DNA from: Filimonas lacunae | GTDB taxonomy: Bacteria > Bacteroidota > Bacteroidia > Chitinophagales > Chitinophagaceae | DNA: 64,000 bases | Direction of reading: 5' to 3' | Assembly: GCF_002355595.1 (NCBI RefSeq) | Contig: NZ_AP017422.1 | Location: 4,650,001 to 4,714,000 of the forward strand | Part shown: piece by piece, positions 1-8,258 of the stretch | Layout: each line of letters begins with the position of its first letter | Position numbering within the stretch: the stretch's first letter is position 1 | Program-made: the position numbers and the translations under genes | Notes under the pieces: generated by a model | The model's input: the letters and a program-made list of their open reading frames with translations, nothing else | What the model was told of the DNA's origin: nothing | Databases searched by the model: none

Positions 1-672
1 CGGCACCGGTAATATCACCGTGTTGAAACGGCGCTTCAAGGCGCTGGACAAATCGTTCACTCCTTTATCGCGGTTGTTGGCAGTGGCAATGACATTAAAG
101 CCGCGCACGGCCTGCACTTCTATATTGAGTTCGGGAACCGGTAATGATTTTTCGGAGAGGATGGTAATGAGTGTATCCTGCACATCGGCACCAATACGGG
201 TGAGCTCTTCAATACGTACAATTTTCCCTTCTTTCATGGCGCGCATTACCGGTGTTTCTACCAATGCTTTTTCGCTGGGACCTTCGGCTAATAAACGGGC
301 GTAGTTCCATCCATAGCGGATAGATTCTTCGCTGGTGCCGGCGGTGCCTTGTATAATCAGGCCGCTGTTACCACTGATGGCAGCAGCCAGGTGTTCGCTT
401 ACCCAGCTTTTGGCAGTACCGGGCAAACCGTACAGCAGCAGGGCCCTGTCGGTAGTAAGCGTAGCCACGGCTATTTCCATTAAACGGCGGTTGCCGATGT
501 ATTTAGGCGTTACTTCAAAACCATTTTTAAGCTTACCGCCTACCAGGTAGGTAACCACCGATTGCGGTGATAATGTCCAGTTAGCGGGCAGTTTGCCACT
601 ATCCTGCTTTTTCAGTTCTTCCAGTTCCAATGCGTATAAGTCTTCTGCGTGACCACGTAGTACCTGTGACAT
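1..672 (-). CDS. MoxR-family AAA+ ATPase, partial (C-terminus outside window)
   Basis: The minus frame is open from an ATG at 672 to the window edge, giving the first 224 residues. A Walker A motif GLPGTAKS lies at about residues 82-89, followed by a Walker B-like IVRIEE segment near residue 150. An ATANNRD sensor-1 segment and an arginine-finger-like ALKRRF stretch come close to the cut. MoxR ATPases are chaperone-like remodelling enzymes that usually work with a von Willebrand A domain partner. The gene lies 26 bp downstream of the DUF5691 gene on the same strand and is probably cotranscribed with it and the SWIM gene. The family call is firm; the substrate is unknown. A VWA partner may lie to the left of the window. 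Confidence 0.9.
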   Translation of the reverse strand, partial: MSQVLRGHAEDLYALELEELKKQDSGKLPANWTLSPQSVVTYLVGGKLKNGFEVTPKYIGNRRLMEIAVATLTTDRALLLYGLPGTAKSWVSEHLAAAISGNSGLIIQGTAGTSEESIRYGWNYARLLAEGPSEKALVETPVMRAMKEGKIVRIEELTRIGADVQDTLITILSEKSLPVPELNIEVQAVRGFNVIATANNRDKGVNDLSSALKRRFNTVILPVP

Positions 673-698
673 ATAAGAGTTCGTTTATAGTGGATGTA

Positions 699-2180
699 TT
701 AAAATGATTGGGTAGTTTTTTGTTTGAGTTGCAGCAGGTGGCGTATATGCTCGCTGGTGTTGCCCCATACGTTGCGCTGATACACATCGGACGGCGTACA
801 GGCTTCCAGTTCGGTAGCCAGTGCCATGGGCAACAAACGGATATGCTTGCTGTAAAAGCTGCGGTTGTATTGATAGGTGTGCCTGGCCGTGTAAGCACAT
901 ATTTCTTTGGCAATGGCCACACTCCATGTTTCGTGCGCCTGCAGCAACACCTCCAGCACGGCTTCTTCATTGCCCTGGAAATGCTTGTAGCAATAGGCTT
1001 CCTGCTGCGCGGCGGGTAACAGGTGAATAAAATCTTTATAAAACTCCGGTACCTGGCGGGTAAAAGCCATAGCCCATTCCTTACTACGGAAACGGCGGGT
1101 GGCCGTGGCCAGCGCAGGAATAAAGCGGCTGGTGTTGTCGCCTTTTTGAAAATATTCCAGCACCTTATCTTCTGTTACCTGCCACCATTGCGTAAACGTA
1201 TCGGGCGGCACGGTTTCTATCAATTGATAAATAATATATTCTTCGTTGGTATACTCGGTGAAAGCGGTTTTACCGGCAATGCCCGACTCCAGCAACACAG
1301 CCGGCACGGCTACCGGTGGCTGCACCTGCAGCAGGGGTTTGGACGACAGTCCTAATAACGCCTTTCCTATGCCCAGGGTAACCGCCCGTTGCAACACCTG
1401 CTGGTATTGCTGTACAATGGGCGATTGCGGAATGCGGGTAAGCATTTTCCAGGCTTCTTCTTTTACCTTTTTGCTTTTATCGGTGATGAGGCTTTGTAAC
1501 CATTCGATATCGGCTGCACCGAGGTTGGCATATAACGCTTTGAGCAATTCGGCACGGGTGGCGGCGCTTTCCTGCGGCCAGGTTTGTTGCAGCCATTCGC
1601 GGGCCACATCGGGCTGCGTGCTACGCACCTGTTGCAAAGCCCGGAAACGTTGTTCGGGTGTGCCGGTTTGCCAGCGTTCTTCTTCCGATTCGGCAACGCT
1701 TATATGCCAGTTGGTGTTAAAGCCGCACAACCATTGACCGCGTTTGCCCATGCAGTTTTCCAGCACGCCCCGCAACGCTTTATGTTGCGTAGCCTGTTGC
1801 AGTAAGGCCGGCAATAACGAAGGCGGCACCAGCTGACCGGCCTGTACACAGCTTTGCAGCCATAGCAGCAGCAGCTCGGTATTATCTTCTTCCAGCAGCG
1901 CTTTCAACACCACCGCAGCGGCGTTGCTGCAATAGGGCTTTTCTTCTGCGGCGGCTATGGTAATAGTTGCTTCCTGTGTTTGCAGCGGCATATAACCACT
2001 CTGGCGATAGTTTAATGCCATAGCGGCCAGTTGTAAAAACTGTTCTTCTTTATCGATGGCTGTATTGGCAGTGATCACTTCCACCGGTTTAGCCAATGCA
2101 GCCGGTAACTGCGCCCCTGTAAGGGTTTGCTTACCGGTGCCCAACATAGCGGTTTGTATTACCTGGTTCCAGAATTCCAT
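699..2180 (-). CDS. DUF5691-type protein of a SWIM/MoxR module
   Basis: This 493-residue protein is rich in Ala, Leu and Gln helical repeats and has no signal peptide or membrane segment, so it is probably cytosolic. The N-terminus (WNQVIQTAMLGTGKQ) and the alpha-helical repeat character fit DUF5691 proteins, which I know as regular neighbours of SWIM zinc-finger proteins and MoxR ATPases. No catalytic motif is visible. It starts 9 bp downstream of the SWIM gene and ends 26 bp before the MoxR gene, a clear operon arrangement. A scaffold or adaptor role for the ATPase is inference from context only. Confidence 0.8.
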   Translation of the reverse strand: MEFWNQVIQTAMLGTGKQTLTGAQLPAALAKPVEVITANTAIDKEEQFLQLAAMALNYRQSGYMPLQTQEATITIAAAEEKPYCSNAAAVVLKALLEEDNTELLLLWLQSCVQAGQLVPPSLLPALLQQATQHKALRGVLENCMGKRGQWLCGFNTNWHISVAESEEERWQTGTPEQRFRALQQVRSTQPDVAREWLQQTWPQESAATRAELLKALYANLGAADIEWLQSLITDKSKKVKEEAWKMLTRIPQSPIVQQYQQVLQRAVTLGIGKALLGLSSKPLLQVQPPVAVPAVLLESGIAGKTAFTEYTNEEYIIYQLIETVPPDTFTQWWQVTEDKVLEYFQKGDNTSRFIPALATATRRFRSKEWAMAFTRQVPEFYKDFIHLLPAAQQEAYCYKHFQGNEEAVLEVLLQAHETWSVAIAKEICAYTARHTYQYNRSFYSKHIRLLPMALATELEACTPSDVYQRNVWGNTSEHIRHLLQLKQKTTQSF

Positions 2181-2189
2181 ACACTTGCT

Positions 2190-3665
2190 TTATAGTAACC
2201 AATATTGTCCCTGACTAAACACCCCTAAAGGCACATATTCATTTTCTTTGCCCAGCACGGCCATATCTAATGGCTGCCCGCCACTGACCGACAGCAGGGC
2301 ATACAACCCGGCAAAGTCTTCTTTCAACGGCACCAGGTGTTGCGTAGCATCTGCCAGCCACCAACGTCCCTGGTAAGGCACGGGAGTAAGTTGCTGTACA
2401 ATAAAAGGCCGTTCGGTAGCTAACGGCATGGCGCTATAGCCTGCGGCTGCCGCTTCGGCCACCTGTTGCCAGCCGGCTATAGGCTGCACCTTGGGGGCGC
2501 CTTTGGCAGTAGCCTGGGTTTTGATCACCGCGCGTAAGGGCCATGCAGAGGGATAATACACCAGCCCGGCCTGCAGCAGCGCACCTGGCAGCAGGTTATA
2601 GGTAAAGCCCTGCCCCATTACACTAAACTGCAACACCAGCGCATAGTGGCCAGTGGTGGTGCCGTATAGCCAGTTACGTTCTACGGTGATATTATCCTCT
2701 TCGGTGGTTTGTTTACCCAGCAGCAGCCAGGTATCGTTGATGCCGGTTTGTTGTTTGAGTTCTTCCTGGCTTTGTGTAAAGCCTATCCAGCTGCGTACAT
2801 CTTCCTGCAAGGCGGGTGACAGTTGTTGCCTGTTGGTAAAGCCGGCTATTACCAGGTACATTTGCAGCAACAGGTTCATCCACTCGTTCTGCCAGCCTTC
2901 TTTATAAAAATTGACATCGCAGGCGCTTTGAATAAGGTTGGCCAATCCCGGCGCTTTGGCATCTACCATGCGGCGCTGCATGTTGGTAAAGAAGGTAGTG
3001 TCTTTTTCGGGAATGCCAATGATACCATTGCGAATGATATCCTTGATCCACAACAACAGTTCGGCCATACCATCTTCCACACTTTGCTCACGCGCCTGCT
3101 GGCGTTTGGCCTGTGCGGCTTCATCTACCGGTTTGTCTTTTTTGTCGGCCTTTTTTTCATCGCGCTGCTGGCGTTTGTCCAGCCATTCGCTTACCCAGGT
3201 GGGCGCATCGCCTACGGTAAAGCTATCTGCGTTACGTGCATACTGCAATAACAACCCGATACCATGTTTACAAGGAAATTTGCGGCTGGGGCAACTGCAC
3301 TTAAAAGCCATGCCCGCTATATCTACCTGGGTTTGATAAGGTTTGCTGCCGCTGCCCTGGCATTCGCCCCACAGCGCCTGTTCGTTCGCGCCCCGGGTAA
3401 CCCATTTGGCGGGATTACTGAGGTCTTTACCAGCCTTGCGCGACGATTCGTCGGGTGCAAGGGCCAGCGCTTGTTCTTCGGTCAGTTGCAAGGATATTAA
3501 TTTGGGAATGAAGATAAGCGTTTCCTCCCGCAGTTGCCGGTAGAGAAAGCCAGGTATGCACAAATGTGGTAATTGGGTATGCCTGAATGACTTATTTACA
3601 GTTGCACGTGCTTTTAGTAGTGTTTTTGCCTGGAGTGAGGAGTTGGGAGCGGGAAGTAAGGGCAT
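2190..3665 (-). CDS. SWIM zinc finger family protein
   Basis: The protein carries a SWIM-type zinc-binding motif CSCPSRKFPCKH (C123, C125, C132, H134 in the longest frame), pattern CxC-x6-CxH. SWIM fingers bind DNA or proteins. A Lys/Asp/Glu-rich segment near residues 165-195 is probably a disordered linker. No membrane segment is seen. It is the first gene of the SWIM/DUF5691/MoxR set. The start is doubtful: the first 58 residues from the ATG at 3665 look unlike a protein, and the recognisable family start (QLTEEQALALAPD) follows a TTG at 3491, so the real start may be non-ATG. Confidence 0.85.
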   Translation of the reverse strand: MPLLPAPNSSLQAKTLLKARATVNKSFRHTQLPHLCIPGFLYRQLREETLIFIPKLISLQLTEEQALALAPDESSRKAGKDLSNPAKWVTRGANEQALWGECQGSGSKPYQTQVDIAGMAFKCSCPSRKFPCKHGIGLLLQYARNADSFTVGDAPTWVSEWLDKRQQRDEKKADKKDKPVDEAAQAKRQQAREQSVEDGMAELLLWIKDIIRNGIIGIPEKDTTFFTNMQRRMVDAKAPGLANLIQSACDVNFYKEGWQNEWMNLLLQMYLVIAGFTNRQQLSPALQEDVRSWIGFTQSQEELKQQTGINDTWLLLGKQTTEEDNITVERNWLYGTTTGHYALVLQFSVMGQGFTYNLLPGALLQAGLVYYPSAWPLRAVIKTQATAKGAPKVQPIAGWQQVAEAAAAGYSAMPLATERPFIVQQLTPVPYQGRWWLADATQHLVPLKEDFAGLYALLSVSGGQPLDMAVLGKENEYVPLGVFSQGQYWLL

Positions 3666-3786
3666 GAGCCGGTAAGTGAACTATGGCTTGCTGAAATAAG
3701 GGGGATGCCAGGTACAACGGGGGGATAAAATAGGGAGTTCATCGGTGTAAGTAAACGCTACAGGGGTAATTGTTGTAGTTTGCAGT

Positions 3787-4701
3787 ATGATTCATCAGAA
3801 GAAGCAACATTGGTTTGCGATGCTGTTTGTTTGGAAAGGCTCCGTACTACCACAACTGCTGCCCCGTTTGTTATTATTGCTGGTATTTTCGGTAGCAGTA
3901 GTGTATGTAAGGGGCACTTTTGGAGCATACAAAATTCCCTTAAACCCCGCCCCTTTTACCCTGTTTGGTTTGGCGCTTGCCCTGTTTTTAGGATTCCGGA
4001 ACAGCGCCAGCTACGACCGTTTCTGGGAAGGCCGTAAGTTATGGGGCGCTTTGCTGAACGATACCCGTTCGCTGGCACGGCAGGCCACTACCCTTTGCCG
4101 TTACGAAACCGGCGCTAAACAGCAGGCCCTGTTTATCCGCTACCTGGTGGCTTTTACCTATGCACTGAAGCATCAGCTGCGGCACACCGATGCCCGTGCC
4201 GACCTGGAACGTTTATTACCCGCCGATACTGCCCGCCGTATGATGGCCGCACAATACAAACCTATTATGCTGCTGAAAGAGATGGGCTTATGGATTGACC
4301 AGGCCAAAGCAGAAAGGCGCACCGACTCTATTTTACAGAGCGCCATGGAAACCAACCTCAACAAACTCAGTGATATAGTGGGCGGCTGTGAGCGGCTGGC
4401 CAACACCTTAATACCTTATACCTATAAAGTGTTATTGCATCGTACGGTATATGTATATTGTTTTTTGCTGCCCTTTGCGTTTGTAGACAGCCTGGGCTGG
4501 ATGACGCCCATAGTGGTGGTGTTTATTGCCTACACTTTTACTGCCTGGGAAGCCATTGCCGATGAAATTGAAGAACCCTTTGGCACCGAGCCGAACGACC
4601 TGGCACTGGATGGCATGTGTAAGATGATAGAGAACACACTGCTTGAATTGAATGGCGAACCTTTGGCCAATAAGCTGTCGCAGGAATATATACAGCTATA
4701 G
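3787..4701 (+). CDS. Bestrophin family ion channel
   Basis: This 304-residue membrane protein has the bestrophin hallmark NSASYDRFWEGRKLWG (about residues 72-87) after two N-terminal hydrophobic segments (about 25-42 and 56-70). A second hydrophobic pair near 222-258 follows. Bacterial bestrophins (UPF0187/YneE type) form pentameric channels in the inner membrane; ion selectivity differs between homologues and cannot be read here. The length is normal for the family. It is a single gene, divergent from the SWIM operon and followed by a terminator hairpin. I chose the ATG at 3787 because the hydrophobic core follows at the usual distance. Confidence 0.9.
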   Translation: MIHQKKQHWFAMLFVWKGSVLPQLLPRLLLLLVFSVAVVYVRGTFGAYKIPLNPAPFTLFGLALALFLGFRNSASYDRFWEGRKLWGALLNDTRSLARQATTLCRYETGAKQQALFIRYLVAFTYALKHQLRHTDARADLERLLPADTARRMMAAQYKPIMLLKEMGLWIDQAKAERRTDSILQSAMETNLNKLSDIVGGCERLANTLIPYTYKVLLHRTVYVYCFLLPFAFVDSLGWMTPIVVVFIAYTFTAWEAIADEIEEPFGTEPNDLALDGMCKMIENTLLELNGEPLANKLSQEYIQL

Positions 4702-4764
4702 ACACTTATCAGTGGCTGCCGGAATATACAAACAGCTGCTCATCTCTACAGCCTATTATAAAAG

Positions 4765-4796
4765 AAAGCCGCCTTGGAAATACCAAAGCGGCTTTT
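4765..4796 (+). terminator. Hairpin terminator between convergent genes
   Basis: The arms AAAGCCGCCTTGG and CCAAAGCGGCTTT pair with one C-A mismatch around a 5-nt AAATA loop and are followed by TTTTAG. The hairpin lies between the bestrophin gene (plus) and the phosphatase gene (minus), so it may serve both. Confidence 0.75.
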
Positions 4797-4828
4797 AGTT
4801 TCGAGCAAAGGGTCGTTTTATCACTAAA

Positions 4829-6613
4829 TTAAAAACCAAGAGACTGGAGGATTTTACGGAATACTTCCGTGTTTTCGTATACGCCGGTGAACAGTTGCGA
4901 CTGTGGACCGTAGGCGTATACCGGCACCGGGATAGCGGTGTGATCGTTGGTAGAAAAATGGCCGCTGATATAGCCTTTGCTGATATCCCCATCCAGTAGC
5001 GACAGGCCGCCGGTTTCGTGATCGGCCGTGATAATCACCAAGGTTTCTTTATCGGCATCGGCCAGTTGCAGGGCTTTGGTGATGACCTTATCCAGATCCA
5101 TCACTTCTTCCGCTATATACCCAATATGATTGGCATGGCCACCATAATCGACCTGTGCGCCTTCCAGCACCAGCAGGTAGCCATTGTTCTGTTGCTTTAA
5201 TAATGTGGTGGCTTTGTCAAAAGCATTGCTTAACCAGTTGCCCCTGCCTTTTAAGATAGACAAACCGGCTATGCTATCGGCCACGATGTAACGTTGCGAA
5301 GTTTGTGCAGGCAGGCTATCCAGTGAGCGTGTAATATGATAACCATGCTGTTGCAGGTTGGCAGCGTTAGCGGCCAGTTGCTTATTACCCGCGCCCATTA
5401 ACAACTGCACAGGAGCCGTAGCCAGATCCTGCAAAATACCGTTGGAATTTTCGCGCTCGTTGCGGTGCGCGTAAAAATCGGCCGGTGTGGCATCGGTAAT
5501 ATCACCGGAGGTAACAATGCCGGTAAGCATTTTTTTGCGGCTGATAATAGCAGGCAGCAGTGTTAAAGCCTGCCCGGTATGATCGACCCCTACAAAACGG
5601 TTATTGGTTTTTACACCGGATGCAAAGGCGGTGGAGCCGGGTGCAGAATCGGTGATATAAGAATCGTGCGAAGAAGTTTTAGACAAACCGGTGTTGCGGA
5701 TATTAAACACGCTCAGTTGTCCTTTATTGGCCGTGTAGCCGGTGTACCATTGTGCCAGGCCGGTGCCATCGCCAATGATGAGAATGATGTTCTTTGCTTT
5801 TTTATGGCTGCCATCGGTAGTGAAGGCAGGCGTATACGCTGCATGCTGTTGCGTGGCTGTGTAGCTGCTGGCAGGCAGGTGTTGCAAAAAGGAAGCAGCG
5901 CCTTCAATATTATCGGTATTGATAAAATCTACCCCCAGGTGCATGAGCTGATACCAGGCGTTTACCACATCGGGTGCAGCCCAGAAACGTACGGTTTTAT
6001 GCAGCTGGTGGCCTTTATCAATGAGTTGCTGTACTTTGTTTTTATCCATCTCTTCCAGCACACCTTTGCCATTCCATTTGGTAACCGCCTGCAAGGGGCC
6101 GCTGAGCATGGCTATTTTAGGTAATACTTCGGCCGGATACGTTTTATGCAGTTCGCCATCGAAGCTGATGAAAGACGGGTAATTGTTATAAGCGGAGACG
6201 GCCGGGCGGTTGCCGCTGATAACCCAGGTGATATCCTTGTTTTGTATCAACGAAGGATATTGCTGCAATACTTCTACCAGCTTATTGAGCGTTTGTACCG
6301 AATCGGTTTTAATATCAATCATCATCTGCACCGGATGCACTTTGCTGCCCAGGGCCTGCAAAGGTTGCAGGTATAGCTTTTCCAGCGTACGCCCGGCAGA
6401 CAACTCCTTATCGGTATGGGCTACCAGCAGCTGGCCGTTGTGCAGGAAGATGTCGGCTTCGATAGAACCAAAACCGGCATGATACGCCGCATAGAAAGGA
6501 ATGGGCTGCTCGTAATCGTTATGCGAATGGAGATTGGCAGTGGTATACGCTGCGGGTTGTGCCAAAGCACCCCATGCACGGAGTGCCAGTGATAAGAAGA
6601 GTATTTTTTTCAT
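4829..6613 (-). CDS. Secreted GDPD/PI-PLC-like phosphodiesterase fused to alkaline phosphatase
   Basis: A 594-residue two-domain enzyme with a signal peptide (residues 1-18). Residues about 25-255 resemble the GDPD/PI-PLC superfamily: HSHNDYEQ, SIEADIFL and LLVAHTD give the His, Glu and Asp typical of that barrel. Residues about 275-594 are an alkaline phosphatase: IIGDGTG metal site, nucleophile S323 in TDSAPGSTAFASG, YGGHANH, and the metal ligands of ITADHETGG. The first domain would cleave a phosphodiester and the second would release phosphate from the product, both in the periplasm or outside. It lies 86 bp downstream of SusD at the end of a sigma/FecR/SusCD operon, which suggests import of the freed organic part. 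The domain calls are strong; the substrate is unknown. Confidence 0.88.
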   Translation of the reverse strand: MKKILFLSLALRAWGALAQPAAYTTANLHSHNDYEQPIPFYAAYHAGFGSIEADIFLHNGQLLVAHTDKELSAGRTLEKLYLQPLQALGSKVHPVQMMIDIKTDSVQTLNKLVEVLQQYPSLIQNKDITWVISGNRPAVSAYNNYPSFISFDGELHKTYPAEVLPKIAMLSGPLQAVTKWNGKGVLEEMDKNKVQQLIDKGHQLHKTVRFWAAPDVVNAWYQLMHLGVDFINTDNIEGAASFLQHLPASSYTATQQHAAYTPAFTTDGSHKKAKNIILIIGDGTGLAQWYTGYTANKGQLSVFNIRNTGLSKTSSHDSYITDSAPGSTAFASGVKTNNRFVGVDHTGQALTLLPAIISRKKMLTGIVTSGDITDATPADFYAHRNERENSNGILQDLATAPVQLLMGAGNKQLAANAANLQQHGYHITRSLDSLPAQTSQRYIVADSIAGLSILKGRGNWLSNAFDKATTLLKQQNNGYLLVLEGAQVDYGGHANHIGYIAEEVMDLDKVITKALQLADADKETLVIITADHETGGLSLLDGDISKGYISGHFSTNDHTAIPVPVYAYGPQSQLFTGVYENTEVFRKILQSLGF

Positions 6614-6632
6614 GCGCCTGTAAAGTAAAACA

Positions 6633-6659
6633 CAACCGGCCGTTTTAGGCGGCCGGTTG
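6633..6659 (-). terminator. Hairpin after susD
   Basis: Perfect 9-bp arms CAACCGGCC/GGCCGGTTG with a 9-nt loop lie between susD and the phosphatase gene. In the direction of transcription the stem is followed by TGTTTTAC, a weak U-tract. It may terminate partly, lowering phosphatase expression relative to SusCD. Confidence 0.55.
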
Positions 6660-6699
6660 CTGTTAAGTAATTATTATGACTGTGTAAGGGGAAGCCAGG

Positions 6700-8247
6700 T
6701 TACCAGCCACTACGCTGCTTAATAACGCCTTCGCTATTGTCAATAGCGGTTTGTGGAATAGGCCATATGCCCTGTGTAGCCGGATCGAAACTTCTGGCCG
6801 GCCATACTTCTTTGCCACTATAGCCATGCAAAGGTTTGGCATAGGCCTCTTTGGCATCGCCCCAGCGTACCAGGTCGCGGTGACGATCGGCCCACTCTCC
6901 TGCCAGTTCCACCCTTCTTTCGTGCTTCAGGTTTACCATGGTAGCGCCGGATACTTTAGGATAACCGTTTTCATCCGCGCTTTTCCAGGCTCTTTTACGC
7001 AGCATGTTTAACTCGGCATCGGCATTTTGTCCCATCATGATCTTTGCTTCTGCTTTGATTAAAATAATCTCGGCATACCGTAACAAGGGTAAACACAAGG
7101 AAGTAGTAGGATGATCGCCGTTAGGACTTAAATACACCCCCACCGGGTTGGCATAACGGAAAGGCTCGGAATACTTGTTAAACTGGTAACCGCTTAAGCT
7201 GTTATCTGACTTATACGTAATGGTTTCGCCAAAGAATTGCAGGGTGTCGCCTGGTTTCAGGATAGTAGCTTCTCTTCTTTTGTCGCCACTTTCATATTCA
7301 TTATACAATTCCTGCGTAGGCATATAATAGCCCCAGCCATTGTATTTGCCCCAGCCTTTGTTTTCCATCATTACTCCTGGCAGAATGCTACCCCAGCCAT
7401 TTTTGCCCGAAGGCGTGCTGTAGGCGCTCCAGATATATTCTTTGCTCCAGTTGTTGGCGGTAGTGAACACCTCTTCAAAATTAGTGAGCAGCTGGTGTTT
7501 ACCGCTGAGGATCACAGAATCGCAATACATGGCCGCACTATCGTACTGCTTCATGTACAGGTAGGATTTGGCTATAAAAGCCCAGGCGGCAGTTTTGTGC
7601 GCACGGCCATACATATCGGTAGTATAGCTATCGAAGTAAGGCAATAAAGCCGCAGCTTTTTTGAGATCATTAATGAGGTAATGATAGTTTTCGTTGACAT
7701 TGGCCGCACAGGGAATCACTTCCAGATCGGACGGATTGGCACGGTTGGCGATGGGCACGCCCGATTGTGCATTGCCATAGTTGGCTGCCAGCTGAAAATA
7801 CATCAGGCCGCTTAAGAAATAAGCTTCGCCCAGCATGCGGCTTTTCTTCGCATCGCTCATAGCAATACCCGGCACATTATTAATGACCTCGTTGGCCCTT
7901 TTAATGGTTTTGTAGCGCATGCTCCACTGCGTTTCGGTATAGCCACCGCCAATGAAAGTAGCGTTGAAGTTTTTGATATTGTCCCCTTCGGCTTTTACAC
8001 GGCCGGTAACCATATCATCGCAGGCATTGATAAACCACCAGAAACCCCTGCCATAAAAATTTTCATCGTCAAAATATTCATACATGGAATTCACGCCTGC
8101 ATCGGCATCACTTTCTTTGGTCCAGAAGCCCACTGCAGAGGGTGTTCCTTCCTGGGTAATGTTCAGCTGTTTATTACAGCTTTGCAACCCTGCTACGATT
8201 GCCAGACTGCACAATGCCGTACCTATTGATTTAAAATAAATTTTCAT
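6700..8247 (-). CDS. SusD/RagB-family outer-membrane nutrient-binding lipoprotein
   Basis: This 515-residue protein has a lipoprotein signal ending in the lipobox LQSC (C24) and then the SusD-type start NITQEGTPSAVGFWTKESDA. Conserved features are the TPR-like helices (EAYFLSGLMYFQLAANYG), the YAEIILIKAEA segment, and a C-terminus ending in IWPIPQTAIDNSEGVIKQ, all typical of SusD proteins. SusD caps its SusC porin on the cell surface and binds the substrate. It starts 11 bp downstream of susC. The ligand cannot be read from the sequence; the linked phosphodiesterase/phosphatase hints at a phosphorylated compound. Confidence 0.95.
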   Translation of the reverse strand: MKIYFKSIGTALCSLAIVAGLQSCNKQLNITQEGTPSAVGFWTKESDADAGVNSMYEYFDDENFYGRGFWWFINACDDMVTGRVKAEGDNIKNFNATFIGGGYTETQWSMRYKTIKRANEVINNVPGIAMSDAKKSRMLGEAYFLSGLMYFQLAANYGNAQSGVPIANRANPSDLEVIPCAANVNENYHYLINDLKKAAALLPYFDSYTTDMYGRAHKTAAWAFIAKSYLYMKQYDSAAMYCDSVILSGKHQLLTNFEEVFTTANNWSKEYIWSAYSTPSGKNGWGSILPGVMMENKGWGKYNGWGYYMPTQELYNEYESGDKRREATILKPGDTLQFFGETITYKSDNSLSGYQFNKYSEPFRYANPVGVYLSPNGDHPTTSLCLPLLRYAEIILIKAEAKIMMGQNADAELNMLRKRAWKSADENGYPKVSGATMVNLKHERRVELAGEWADRHRDLVRWGDAKEAYAKPLHGYSGKEVWPARSFDPATQGIWPIPQTAIDNSEGVIKQRSGW

Positions 8248-8258
8248 TACTGGTTCGT

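Noticed and set aside
599-970. Open minus-strand frame of 123 codons across the MoxR/DUF5691 junction
   Set aside because: It overlaps both real genes in another frame and its Cys/Arg-rich composition is typical of a shadow frame.
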